64,000 nt of DNA from assembly GCA_009773205.1 (NCBI GenBank), contig WPAE01000008.1, forward strand, positions 95,027 through 159,026. The letters are read 5' to 3'. A program made the position numbers and the translations under genes. Every line of letters starts with the position of its first letter. The stretch's first letter is position 1. Below, one piece after another: positions 54,947 through 63,880 of this stretch. The notes beneath the pieces are model-generated. The model worked only from the letters and a program-made list of their open reading frames with translations, ran no database searches and was not told the origin of the DNA. Source of the DNA: Ignavibacteria bacterium. Its GTDB lineage: Bacteria > Bacteroidota > Ignavibacteria > Ignavibacteriales > Melioribacteraceae.

Positions 54947-56628
54947 TGAGTCTGAGCGAGCATGACATAGTAATTTTCCTTTCTAGCGTTGCAGTAATGC
55001 TCTTTTTCTCTCGTGTTATTGGCGAGTTTCTAAAGAAGTTTAAACAGCCAATTGTTCTTGGAGAAATTCTTGCCGGAATCATTTTAGGTCCAACAATTAT
55101 TGGCGCTTTGTTTCCAGAAGTAATGCAAGTTTTTTTAACCAATAACAGCGCAGTTAATATTGCTTTTCAAGGTATTACACTTCTTGCAGTTGTTATGCTG
55201 CTTCTTGTTTCCGGTTTGGAAGTTGACTTATCGCTTGTTGCCAGACAAGGTAAAGCCGCGTCTCTAATCAGCTTTATGGGATTTGTTTTCCCATTTGGAG
55301 TTGGGTTTGGTGCGGCGTGGTTTTTCCCAGATGAGCTTGGCATTTCTGCAAACCAAAATAACTTGATATTTGCTCTATTTGTTGGAACAGCGCTTTCAAT
55401 TACCGCTCTTCCTGTTGTAGCAAGAACTTTAATGGATTTGAATATATTCAAGACTGAAATCGGTTTTGTAATTATTGCTTCAGCTATGCTAAATGATTTG
55501 GTTGGCTGGATTATTTTTTCGCTAATTCTTGCAATGATAAATGGCGGCACAAACGGTTTAGAATTCAGTTCATCAATTTTTATGCTTTCTGCTTTTATAG
55601 TTTTTATACTCTTTATAGGGCGAAAAATTTTTAATTACATACTTCCAAAGTTTGAAAGAGTAACTACATATCCCGGCGGAATACTAAATCTAATTTTAGT
55701 TCTGGGTTTTGCCGGCGCAGCATTCAGCGAGTGGCTTGGCGTACACGCTATATTCGGCGCTTTCATTGTAGGTATTGCAATCGGCGATTCGGTTCATCTA
55801 AAAGAAGAAACCAGAGAAATTATTCAACAGTTTGTTACAAACATTTTTGCGCCTCTTTTCTTTGTATCTATTGGTTTGCGTGTTAACTTTATACAACATT
55901 TTGATCTTGGCATAGTACTTCTTTTTTTAATTCTTGCCTTTGTTGGTAAAGTTATAGGCTGCGGTTTAGGCGCTTATTGGGGCGGAATGAGTAAAGAAGA
56001 TTCCTTAACAGTTGGCTTTGGAATGAACTCACGCGGTGCTATGGAAATTGTTCTTGGCACACTCGCTTTTCAAGCCGGGCTTATTCAAGAAAAAGTTTTT
56101 GTTGCTTTGGTAATTATGGCTTTGGTTACTTCGCTTACAAGCGCGCCAGCTATGGCATATTTTCTCAAACGAAGCAAAAAGAAAATGAATTTTAAGGACT
56201 TGTTACGAAATGATTTAATTATTTTTTCCGATGCACAAAACAAACAGCAGTTAATTACAGAATTGAGCGGGTTAATTGATGTAAAGCATAAGATTAATAA
56301 AGAAAAAATTGAACAAGCTGTTTGGAAACGTGAGCAGCAGCTTTCAACCGGTCTTGCAAATGGTTTGGCAATTCCTCACGCACGGTTAAAAATTCAAGCT
56401 CCTTTAGTTGCTGTAGGAATTTGTAAAAATGAGATTGATTTTAACTCGCTCGATGGTTCACCGGCTAAAGTTGTTGTTATGTTACTAACGCCGGAAACCG
56501 AACACGAATTGCAATTGAAATTACTGGCTGATATTTCTAAATGTTTTCAAACGAAAAGTTTTTTACAAGAGTTAAGCCTATTAAGTTCGCCCAATGATGT
56601 GATTTCTAAAATCAATCTACTTTCTTAG
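54946..56628 (+). CDS. CPA2 cation:proton antiporter fused to a PTS EIIA-like domain
   Basis: In this 560-residue protein, residues 1-390 are a 12-helix CPA2-type (KefB/NapA-like) exchanger: KQPIVLGEILAGIILGP, GLEVDLSLVARQG, ALPVVARTLMDL, AMLNDLVGWIIF, GVHAIFGAFIVG and NSRGAMEIVLG. Residues 420-560 form an EIIA-type (Fru/Ntr) domain with ANGLAIPHARLKIQAP, where the His is the phosphorylation site. It shares one base with the Usp gene. The layout suggests ion exchange controlled by PTS phosphorylation. Confidence 0.9.
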   Translation: MSLSEHDIVIFLSSVAVMLFFSRVIGEFLKKFKQPIVLGEILAGIILGPTIIGALFPEVMQVFLTNNSAVNIAFQGITLLAVVMLLLVSGLEVDLSLVARQGKAASLISFMGFVFPFGVGFGAAWFFPDELGISANQNNLIFALFVGTALSITALPVVARTLMDLNIFKTEIGFVIIASAMLNDLVGWIIFSLILAMINGGTNGLEFSSSIFMLSAFIVFILFIGRKIFNYILPKFERVTTYPGGILNLILVLGFAGAAFSEWLGVHAIFGAFIVGIAIGDSVHLKEETREIIQQFVTNIFAPLFFVSIGLRVNFIQHFDLGIVLLFLILAFVGKVIGCGLGAYWGGMSKEDSLTVGFGMNSRGAMEIVLGTLAFQAGLIQEKVFVALVIMALVTSLTSAPAMAYFLKRSKKKMNFKDLLRNDLIIFSDAQNKQQLITELSGLIDVKHKINKEKIEQAVWKREQQLSTGLANGLAIPHARLKIQAPLVAVGICKNEIDFNSLDGSPAKVVVMLLTPETEHELQLKLLADISKCFQTKSFLQELSLLSSPNDVISKINLLS

Positions 56629-56654
56629 TTTGCATATATAATTTGGAAATATTA

Positions 56655-57425
56655 ATGATTTCTTTTTTTCAAAAAATAGGCGAGAAGACTTTAAACTTTT
56701 TTGAAGAGTGCGGACAGGTCTTCTTACTTCTCAAAGAAATATTTTTTCACGCACCAGGTTTAATTAGAAGCAGAAGAAATTTTATATATCAGATGGAACA
56801 CATTGGTGTTAATTCCATTCCGCTTGTTTTAATTATTGCAAGTTTCACTGGTGCTGTAGCAGCTTGGCAGGCAGCTTACCAATTAAAGGGAATTGCACCG
56901 TTATCATTTCTTGGCTCGGCAACTTCAAGAGCAATTATTACAGAGCTTGGCCCAGTGCTAACTGCAATTGTAATTGCGGGCAGAGTAGGTGCTTCGATTG
57001 CCGCCGAAATTGGCTCTATGAAAGTAACCGAGCAGATTGATGCTCTGGAAACTATGGGCATTAGTCCCGTTGGCTTTTTAGCTACGCCCCGTTTCTTTGC
57101 TGCAATTGTTATGATGCCGATTCTTGTTGTCTTTGCAAATGTAATTGCAATTATTGGCGCTTATTTCATTTCCAATATGTTCTTAGGTGTTTCGTTTAAT
57201 GTTTTCTTCGAATCGGTGAGAAGGTATTTTCTATTTAGTGATTTTATTTTTGGGTTGATTAAAGGATTGCTTTTTGGCGGAGTAACTTCTCTTCTTGGCT
57301 GCCATATCGGCTTTAGAACCGAAGGCGGTGCAGAAGGTGTTGGTTTATCTACAATTCGCTCTTTTGTACTTAGCTCAGCAATGATTTTAATTTTGGATTA
57401 CATTCTCTGGACATTAATCTTTTAA
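56655..57425 (+). CDS. MlaE-family ABC transporter permease
   Basis: The start is taken as ATG 56655 (a TTG four codons upstream also works); 256 residues. It has the MlaE/TTG2B permease pattern: NSIPLVLIIASFTGAVAAWQ, TELGPVLTAIVIAGRVGASIAAEIGSM, TEQIDALETMGISP and GGVTSLLGCHIGFRTEGGAEGVG. MlaE works with an ATPase and an MCE protein to move phospholipids between membranes. No ATPase or MCE gene follows here; the next locus is a toxin-antitoxin remnant. Confidence 0.88.
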   Translation: MISFFQKIGEKTLNFFEECGQVFLLLKEIFFHAPGLIRSRRNFIYQMEHIGVNSIPLVLIIASFTGAVAAWQAAYQLKGIAPLSFLGSATSRAIITELGPVLTAIVIAGRVGASIAAEIGSMKVTEQIDALETMGISPVGFLATPRFFAAIVMMPILVVFANVIAIIGAYFISNMFLGVSFNVFFESVRRYFLFSDFIFGLIKGLLFGGVTSLLGCHIGFRTEGGAEGVGLSTIRSFVLSSAMILILDYILWTLIF

Positions 57426-57706
57426 CGCCATTATCATCTACAAAGAACTAAACAAATAGCGGTTTAACACTCAGCATCGTTTGGATGATAACTGATTTAC
57501 AGCTTCTATTATCAGCAACGATTTTTTTCCCTTTCTTAGATTATCCGGCGTGGATGAATTCCGTTAGATTTCAATGTCTAACTTGGTAATTAGTTTGCAG
57601 TATAAATCAAGTAAGTGGAATTATTTTTAAGCAGTATTAACATCCCTCATTTGGTTGATACTTCTGTAAACTAATCTGTATTTTTGTATGAAACAAAAAG
57701 GCTCAA

Positions 57707-57909
57707 ATGGCAACATCAACGGTACGTATAGACCTAAATTACTTCAAGAGACAAAAGGAATTCCCGGCGAATCCATGCACGTAATTATTTCCAAAGCGCT
57801 GGAAAATTATAGGCAGCTTCAATTCGGGAATGAAGTTAATGAAGCTTATTCGAAGCTGAAAAATGATAAACGCGCTTGGAAAGAGGAGTTGGAAGAAAGA
57901 AATTTTTAG
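57707..57909 (+). pseudogene. MazE/CopG-like antitoxin, frameshifted
   Basis: ATG 57707 opens MATSTVRID, a usual antitoxin start, but this frame soon stops. The homology continues one base out: PKLLQETKGIPGESMHVIIS, then KALENYRQLQFGNEVNEAY and KNDKRAWKEELEERNF. A single deleted C near 57731-57733 restores one frame. An alternative is translation from ATG 57688 in the second frame, which would replace the N-terminal strand. The toxin-like gene follows 31 nt downstream. Confidence 0.7.
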
Positions 57910-57940
57910 GCAAAAACTTTAAGAAATAGTGAATAATTTT

Positions 57941-58282
57941 ATGAAAATTCCAAAGCGCGGAGAGATATGGATGGTAAATTTAAATCCTGCAAAAGAAAGA
58001 GAGCAATCCGGATTTAGACCCGCTCTTGTAATTTCGGTTGATGTTTTTAACTCAAGCGCAGCAAATTTAATCATTGTTGTTCCAGTTTAATCAAAAAATA
58101 GAAATATCCCTCTTCACGTTGAAGTTCCAAGTGAAAATAGCGGCTTAAAGCTTAAAAGCTATATTAAGACGGAAAATATTCGGTCAATTTCAAAAGAAAG
58201 ATTGGTTGATCAGATTGGCGAAGTTGACTAAGAAATAATTAATGAAGTTGAAAAAAGATTAAAACTATTATTGAAATTATAG
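57941..58282 (+). pseudogene. MazF-like toxin with two in-frame stops
   Basis: The frame reads MKIPKRGEIWMVNLNPAKER, then EQSGFRPALVISVDVFNSS and NLIIVVPV, typical of MazF/PemK toxins (RGEIW, RPALVIS). A TAA at 58088 replaces the residue after VPV, where the family has Thr or Ser, and a second TAA at 58229 sits in GEVD-EIINEVEKRLK, probably for Lys. The rest is clean to TAG 58282. Two independent stop mutations imply a dead toxin beside a dead antitoxin. Confidence 0.82.
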
Positions 58283-58292
58283 GAAAGAATTT

Positions 58293-59504
58293 ATGCCGAA
58301 CTTTGTAATAAATCCAGCAATTAGAACCGAGAACATTACATATGCTGTGCGAGATATTGTTGTGCTTGCTAACGAAATTGCCAAGACAGGAAAGGAAATG
58401 TTGTACTTGAACATCGGCGATCCAAACCAATTTGATTGGGAACCACCAAAACATTTGATTGATGCGACATATGAAGCAATGAAAAAAAATCTTAACGGCT
58501 ATTCCCCATCTTCCGGTATTAAGCAAGCCGTTGATGCAATCGGTCTTGAAGCAGAGAAAAAGGGAATTAAGAATGTTCAAGATATTTTTGTTACAACAGG
58601 CGCAAGTGAAGCTATTGAAATCTGCTTAACTGCTTTGGTTAACGATGGAGAAAATGTTCTAACTCCAACCCCGGGTTATCCGCTTTATACTGCAATTCAA
58701 AGTAAATTGCAGACTATGGAAAACCCTTACTACTTAGATGAAGAAAACGGTTGGCAGCCCGATATTGAAGACATAAAAAGTAAAATCAATTCTAAAACAC
58801 GTGCAATAATTTTGATCAATCCGAATAATCCAACCGGTTCAAATGCTTCGCCAGAAACTCTAAAGCAAATTGTAGAACTTGCTATCGAGCATAACTTAGT
58901 AATTTTTGCTGATGAGATTTACGACAAGCTTTTAATGGATGGAAAAGTTCACACTTCAATATCTGCGCTCAACTCAGAAGTGCCGATGATTACTTTTGGC
59001 GGACTTTCTAAAAATTATATGGTACCTGGTTTTAGAATTGGTTGGGGAATTGTAAGCGGCAACAATACTGTGCTAAAAGATTACATAGAAGCAATTAACA
59101 AAATTTTACGTGCGCGTTTGTGCGCAAATCATCCGGCTCAATATGGAATTGCGCCTTCACTTCTTGGCGATCAATCTCATCTTAATGAAGCGGTGAAGAA
59201 GCTTACCAAACGTCGCGATATGACAGTTGATGCAATGAATTCCATAAATGGAATTTCCTGCATTGTGCCTGAAGGCTCGTTCTATGCTTTCCCAAGATTG
59301 CATAATGTTTCCAACGATTTCCACTTTGCAGTAGAACTATTAAAAGAAACCGGCGTTGTTGTTGTTCACGGAAGCGGATTTGGGCAAAAACCTGGCACTC
59401 AGCATTTTAGAATTGTATTCCTTCCACCTGAAAACATTTTGGAAAAAGCCTACAAAGCGATTGGCGATTTCTACGGAAAGTATGTAGAAAAGTTTGAGAA
59501 ATAA
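58293..59504 (+). CDS. Class I/II aminotransferase, AlaA-like
   Basis: In this 403-residue PLP enzyme, the motifs are MLYLNIGDPNQFDW, TTGASEAIEICLTAL, TPTPGYPLYTAI, INPNNPTGSNAS, IFADEIYDKLLMDG and GGLSKNYMVPGFRIGWGI, where the Lys of SKNY forms the PLP Schiff base. The NIGDP start and overall spacing fit alanine/glutamate transaminases of the AlaA type. AGGAAAG precedes the ATG. It starts 10 bases after the toxin remnant. Confidence 0.88.
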   Translation: MPNFVINPAIRTENITYAVRDIVVLANEIAKTGKEMLYLNIGDPNQFDWEPPKHLIDATYEAMKKNLNGYSPSSGIKQAVDAIGLEAEKKGIKNVQDIFVTTGASEAIEICLTALVNDGENVLTPTPGYPLYTAIQSKLQTMENPYYLDEENGWQPDIEDIKSKINSKTRAIILINPNNPTGSNASPETLKQIVELAIEHNLVIFADEIYDKLLMDGKVHTSISALNSEVPMITFGGLSKNYMVPGFRIGWGIVSGNNTVLKDYIEAINKILRARLCANHPAQYGIAPSLLGDQSHLNEAVKKLTKRRDMTVDAMNSINGISCIVPEGSFYAFPRLHNVSNDFHFAVELLKETGVVVVHGSGFGQKPGTQHFRIVFLPPENILEKAYKAIGDFYGKYVEKFEK

Positions 59505-59532
59505 ATTTTAGTTGTAGTTGAATGAATAAAAT

Positions 59533-59559
59533 AAAGTCTATACCTTTGATATAGACTTT
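59533..59559. promoter_or_regulatory. Palindrome upstream of vapBC (likely operator)
   Basis: AAAGTCTATA (59533-59542) and TATAGACTTT (59550-59559) are perfect inverted repeats with a 7-bp spacer, 14 bases before the vapB start. VapB antitoxins usually repress their own promoter through such sites, so autoregulation is likely. Confidence 0.65.
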
Positions 59560-59572
59560 AACGAGGTATGTT

Positions 59573-59806
59573 TTGGAAACAGCAAAATTATTTAAAAACG
59601 GTAAAAGCCAAGCGGTTCGATTACCCAAAGCATTTAGAATAAAGGGGGATGAAGTTTTTGTAACCAAAATTGGTGATGCGGTAGTTCTTTTCCCACATAC
59701 CAAAAAATGGGATTCACTTCTTAACAGTTTGGATAAGTTTAGCAATGACTTTATCACCGTTCGAAATCAGCCAGAACTTGAAGACAGAGAAGAATTGTTC
59801 TTATGA
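59573..59806 (+). CDS. vapB: VapB antitoxin (AbrB/SpoVT type)
   Basis: This 77-residue protein starts at TTG 59573, with GAGG 7 nt upstream. The AbrB-type swapped-hairpin region is TAKLFKNGKSQAVRLPKAFR, followed by an acidic toxin-binding tail (NQPELEDREELFL). It neutralises the VapC RNase and should bind the nearby palindrome. Its end overlaps vapC by 4 bases. Confidence 0.9.
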   Translation: METAKLFKNGKSQAVRLPKAFRIKGDEVFVTKIGDAVVLFPHTKKWDSLLNSLDKFSNDFITVRNQPELEDREELFL

Positions 59807-60204
59807 AATATCTTCTCGATACCAACATTTGCATATACATAATCAAAAAAAAGCCGAAAGCAGTTTTAACAAGGTTTGCTAGACTAAAACCGGAATCTGT
59901 TGCGATATCCAGTATTACGATTGCTGAATTGTATTATGGAATTTCTAAAAGTTCTAAACCAAATGAGAATACGATTGCGTTAGAACAATTCTTACTGCCT
60001 TTAATCCAAATTGAATACTCGAAGAATGATGGCCATTCATACGGCAAGATAAGAGCAGACTTAGAAAAAGAAGGTAAGATGATTGGCGCAATGGATTTGC
60101 TAATAGCTTCTCAAGCGGTGAGCCGGAATTTAATTTTGGTAACAAATAACGAAAGAGAATTTAAACGTATAAATGATTTACATATTGAAAACTGGGTAGA
60201 ATAA
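59803..60204 (+). CDS. vapC: VapC toxin, PIN-domain RNase
   Basis: This 133-residue PIN-domain protein has acidic residues in YLLDTNICIYI (Asp), SITIAELYYGI (Glu), GAMDLLIASQA (Asp) and VTNNEREFKRI (final acidic site, Glu in place of the commoner Asp). VapC toxins cut tRNA or rRNA. The ATG overlaps the vapB stop (ATGA), so translation is coupled. The pair is intact, in contrast to the MazEF-like remnant 1.3 kb upstream. Confidence 0.92.
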   Translation: MKYLLDTNICIYIIKKKPKAVLTRFARLKPESVAISSITIAELYYGISKSSKPNENTIALEQFLLPLIQIEYSKNDGHSYGKIRADLEKEGKMIGAMDLLIASQAVSRNLILVTNNEREFKRINDLHIENWVE

Positions 60205-60206
60205 AT

Positions 60207-60650
60207 ATGAACCCGTCTGAAAAAACAATTAAACTTTATAAAGAGGAATACAACTGCTCGCAAGCAATTCTTGCTGCTTATGCAGAAGAACTTGGTATAG
60301 ATGAACAAACTGCAATTCGAGTTTCTTCTTCTTTTGGCGGCGGTATTGCAAGAACCGGAAAAACTTGCGGCGCAATTACCGGCGCTTTAATGGTTCTTGG
60401 AATGAAAGAATGGAATTCTGAAGTTGAGAAAGAAGAAGCTAAACAACACGTTTATGAACTTTCAAATAAATTAATGGAAGAATTTAGAGATAGAAACAAA
60501 ACTCTATACTGCGAAGAATTACTTGGCGTTTCAGTAAGTACACTGGAAGGAAGAGCAGTTGTTAAAGCTAATAACTTAACAGTCAAAGTTTGTCATCGTG
60601 TAATAAATGATGCGACTGAAATACTAGATAAAATAATACAAAAAGTGTAG
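60207..60650 (+). CDS. C_GCAxxG_C_C family protein
   Basis: This 147-residue protein has the family's cysteine signature: NCSQAILAAYA, then GKTCGAITGALMVLG, and later LYCEELLG and VCHRVINDA. The family is thought to bind a metal or redox centre and is often beside redox or transport genes; no activity is established. It begins 2 nt after vapC but is probably unrelated to it. Confidence 0.85.
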   Translation: MNPSEKTIKLYKEEYNCSQAILAAYAEELGIDEQTAIRVSSSFGGGIARTGKTCGAITGALMVLGMKEWNSEVEKEEAKQHVYELSNKLMEEFRDRNKTLYCEELLGVSVSTLEGRAVVKANNLTVKVCHRVINDATEILDKIIQKV

Positions 60651-60916
60651 AACTAAGAACGAAGAGTGTAGAGTATTAATTTTTAGACACTCATAGTTCT
60701 ACACTCTAAATTGATAAGTCATTTTAAGCAAGCAATTCTTTATCGTGATCATATTCTTAATTGGATTTAGAACCGCTTGCGAGCAAGATTAATGTTACGA
60801 TTAAGCAACTGCTTAGCGTAAGTTAATGAATGAGCCCTTCATTCTTCGTTCTTCACTCTTAGTTCTTCCTTCCTTATATTTGCGCCACAGTTTTTCAAAA
60901 TAAAAAAGAACACTAC

Positions 60917-62200
60917 TTGAAGAATATAAACATCACTCTGCTGCCGGACGGTATAAAAGTAATTTCCGAAAAAATAACACATGTAAAATCTTTCTCTCTT
61001 GGATTTTGGTTTAATGTTGGCTCGCGCGATGAAAGCGTAAAGAATTCTGGCATGAGCCATTTTTTAGAACACATGTTCTTTAAGGGAACAAAAAAGCGTT
61101 CCGCAAAAAAAATCTCTGAAGAGATTGAATCGCTTGGCGGCTACTTAAACGCTTTTACATCTAAAGAACATACATGTTTTTACGGAAGAGGATTAAACGC
61201 TCACATCGAAAAAACCTTCGAAGTTTTAGCCGACATGGTTCAAAACTCGGTTTTTGCGCCTAAGGAAATAGAGAAGGAAAGCAAAGTTGTTATAGATGAG
61301 CTTTACGATATTGAGGATTCACCGGATGAATTGATATTTGACAAGTTCGAGAGCAACACATTCGCAGGAAATTCTCTTGGAATGCCGATAATTGGTACTG
61401 AAAAGAATCTTCGCTCGTTCAAACAAAAAGATTTGTTGGAGTACATAGAAGAAAATTACACGCTCGATCGTTTTATGATTGTTGCTTCCGGAAATATTGA
61501 CCACACTGATTTAGTAAAGTTTGCTAAAAAGTATATCACACGTAATTTTAAGTCAAGCAGCCAAAAAACAAGATCGGTTTTATTGCAGCCTTCTAAAGAT
61601 GTTCATGTAGAAAAAGAAACCCAGCAAGTTCACTACATTCTCGGTAAACCAACTTACGGTTACAAAGATTTGCGCAGAATTTCTGTTGCGGTTTTATCTC
61701 ATATCTTGGGAGAAGGAAGCAGTTCTAGACTTTTTCAGAAAATTAGAGAAGAAAACGGAATCGCATATCAAATAAACACTTTTCTAAATTCATTTTTTGA
61801 TATATCCACATTCGGAGTTTATCTTTCGACTAATGAAAAATCGGTTTTCAAGGCTCAAAAACTTATTTTTGAGGAACTTGAAAAGATAAAACATAAAAAG
61901 GTTACTGCCTCGGAACTTGATAGAGCCAAAGAATATTTGGTTGGTAATATGCTGATGAGTTTGGAAGGAACTACAAACCGGATGATTAGAATGGCTCATC
62001 AAATGATTTATTTTGGTAAGATTATTCCGGTTGAAGAAACTGTAAATAAGATTTACAAAGTAACTAAAGAAGATATACGCGATCTTTCAAACGAACTGTT
62101 TGGCAGAAGAAGTCTTACCGATAAATTTGGAGAGTTTGAAGATTGTTCGTTAACAAGAGTAATTTTATTCCCCAAAAATTTACTGCACAAAAAAGCATAG
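60917..62200 (+). CDS. M16 family zinc peptidase
   Basis: This 427-residue protein starts at TTG 60917. The inverted zinc motif HFLEH (His48, Glu51, His52) sits in GMSHFLEHMFFKGTKKRS, with the third ligand expected in the following KESKVVIDELYDIED helix. The second half (LGEGSSSRLFQKIREENGIAY, EYLVGNMLMSLEG) is the inactive M16 domain. The family includes mitochondrial processing peptidase relatives that degrade short peptides. nuoG follows 15 nt later. Confidence 0.92.
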   Translation: MKNINITLLPDGIKVISEKITHVKSFSLGFWFNVGSRDESVKNSGMSHFLEHMFFKGTKKRSAKKISEEIESLGGYLNAFTSKEHTCFYGRGLNAHIEKTFEVLADMVQNSVFAPKEIEKESKVVIDELYDIEDSPDELIFDKFESNTFAGNSLGMPIIGTEKNLRSFKQKDLLEYIEENYTLDRFMIVASGNIDHTDLVKFAKKYITRNFKSSSQKTRSVLLQPSKDVHVEKETQQVHYILGKPTYGYKDLRRISVAVLSHILGEGSSSRLFQKIREENGIAYQINTFLNSFFDISTFGVYLSTNEKSVFKAQKLIFEELEKIKHKKVTASELDRAKEYLVGNMLMSLEGTTNRMIRMAHQMIYFGKIIPVEETVNKIYKVTKEDIRDLSNELFGRRSLTDKFGEFEDCSLTRVILFPKNLLHKKA

Positions 62201-62215
62201 TAAAAGGATTTAGAT

Positions 62216-63880
62216 ATGCCGACAATTACAATTGACGGAAAGCTTATAGAGTTTAAACAAGGACAAACAGTTATACAAGTTGCCCGAGAAGCTGGAATCG
62301 AAATTCCTCATTTTTGCTATCATCCTAAATTATCTGTAAGTGGAAACTGCCGAGTTTGCCTTGTAGAAATTGAAAAGATGCCTAAGCTTGTAATTTCTTG
62401 TGCAACACTTGCCGGCGATGGAATGACCGTTTACACAAATTCTCCAAAGACTTTAGAAGCACGAAATGCAGTGATGGAATTTATTTTAATCAACCATCCG
62501 CTCGATTGCCCAATCTGCGATGAAGCCGGCGAATGTAAACTTCAAGAGTATGCTTTTGAACACAGCCGAGGTGAAAGCCGTTTCGAGGAAATCAAAAACA
62601 GAAAGGAAAAACGTGTTCAACTTGGACCAAGAATTAAATTTGATGGAGAACGCTGCATTTCATGCTCTCGCTGTATCCGCTTCTCAGATGAAATTGCAAA
62701 ATCTAATCAGCTTACATTTAGAAACCGCGGAGATAAAGTTACAATTGCAACTTTCCCGGGCGAGTCGTTCGATAATCCTTACACTCTAAATACTGTTGAT
62801 ATTTGTCCGGTTGGCGCACTTACTAACAACGATTTCCGTTTCAAATCGCGCGTTTGGGAAATGTCCTCTACAAATTCTGTATGTGTTGGCTGCGCGCGCG
62901 GGTGCAACACAGAAATTTGGGTCCGCAACAACGAAGTGTTGCGTTTAACGCCAAGACATAATGAAGATGTGAACAGTTATTGGATGTGTGATAATGGAAG
63001 ACTAAATACATTCAAAAATATTAATACCGGTAGAATTGACGGTACCTACGTTCGCAAACAAGGTCAATTGCAAAAAGTGGATTGGGATGAAGCTCTTGAA
63101 TTTGCTGCAAATAGTTTGAAGGAATTCAAAGGCAGTCAAATTGCATTTGTTGGATCTGCTTATGCAACCGTAGAAGATAATTTTGTTTTGGCAAGGCTTG
63201 CTAAACAATTGAATGTAATAAATGTAGATTTTGCTCATCATATTGTTGATGGTGACTTAGATGAAATTTTGATTTGTGAAGATAAAACTCCAAATGCTGC
63301 TGGTGCAGAAATTGTGTTTGCCAAATCTAACGGAATAAAGATTGAAGGCATTTACCGATCCATCAAAGAAGGAAAAACCAAAGCCTTATTTGTAATGGAA
63401 GATGATCTCGGTTCAATTAATGAAGATTGGGAACAAGCGTTGGGGATGCTGGATTTGCTTATTGTTCTGGCAGCAAACGCCAATAAAACTACAGCACTTT
63501 CTGATATTGTTTTTCCATCTGCAACTTACGCTGAGAAACACGGAACATTTGTGAATTTCCAAAATAGAGTTCAAAGAATTTACCCCGCAGTTTCTCTTGA
63601 TGAAATGGACCGCGCACTTGATGGAATGAACATGAGTCGTTGGGATAAGTTTGGAACAAAGTTCGATCGGTGGAATCAAGGGCATAAACACGATGCAAAA
63701 CCTAGCTGGAAAATTATTTCATTGATTGCTTCTCATCTAGGCTTCAAAATTAAATATGAAATGGCTGAAGAAGTATTTGAAGAAATTACAAACACTTTAG
63801 ATGCTTTCAAAGGTTTGGATTACGATGTAATTGGTGAATTAGGCGCTCAACTAAAGATTAAAGAAAAAGTAGAAAAATAG
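62216..63880 (+). CDS. nuoG: NADH-quinone oxidoreductase subunit G (NuoG)
   Basis: In this 554-residue protein, an N-terminal 2Fe-2S domain has FCYHPKLSVSGNCRVCLVEI and SCATLAGDG; then HPLDCPICDEAGECKLQ, CISCSRCIRFSDEIA plus CPVGAL, and CVGCARGCNTEIW. A molybdopterin-oxidoreductase-like domain fills the rest (FAHHIVDGD, VIVLAANANKTTALSD-like, FPSATYAEKHGTFVN). It carries electrons from NADH through complex I. AAAGGA precedes the ATG. Its length is shorter than E. coli NuoG. No other nuo gene follows in the window. Confidence 0.93.
   Translation: MPTITIDGKLIEFKQGQTVIQVAREAGIEIPHFCYHPKLSVSGNCRVCLVEIEKMPKLVISCATLAGDGMTVYTNSPKTLEARNAVMEFILINHPLDCPICDEAGECKLQEYAFEHSRGESRFEEIKNRKEKRVQLGPRIKFDGERCISCSRCIRFSDEIAKSNQLTFRNRGDKVTIATFPGESFDNPYTLNTVDICPVGALTNNDFRFKSRVWEMSSTNSVCVGCARGCNTEIWVRNNEVLRLTPRHNEDVNSYWMCDNGRLNTFKNINTGRIDGTYVRKQGQLQKVDWDEALEFAANSLKEFKGSQIAFVGSAYATVEDNFVLARLAKQLNVINVDFAHHIVDGDLDEILICEDKTPNAAGAEIVFAKSNGIKIEGIYRSIKEGKTKALFVMEDDLGSINEDWEQALGMLDLLIVLAANANKTTALSDIVFPSATYAEKHGTFVNFQNRVQRIYPAVSLDEMDRALDGMNMSRWDKFGTKFDRWNQGHKHDAKPSWKIISLIASHLGFKIKYEMAEEVFEEITNTLDAFKGLDYDVIGELGAQLKIKEKVEK

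Noticed and set aside
58239..58580. Minus-strand frame in the aminotransferase
   Set aside because: Shadow of the AlaA-like gene; no motif.
60663..60707. Terminator after the C_GCAxxG_C_C gene
   Set aside because: AGAGTGTAGA / TCTACACTCT is a clear inverted repeat but lacks a T run and has a 25-nt loop.
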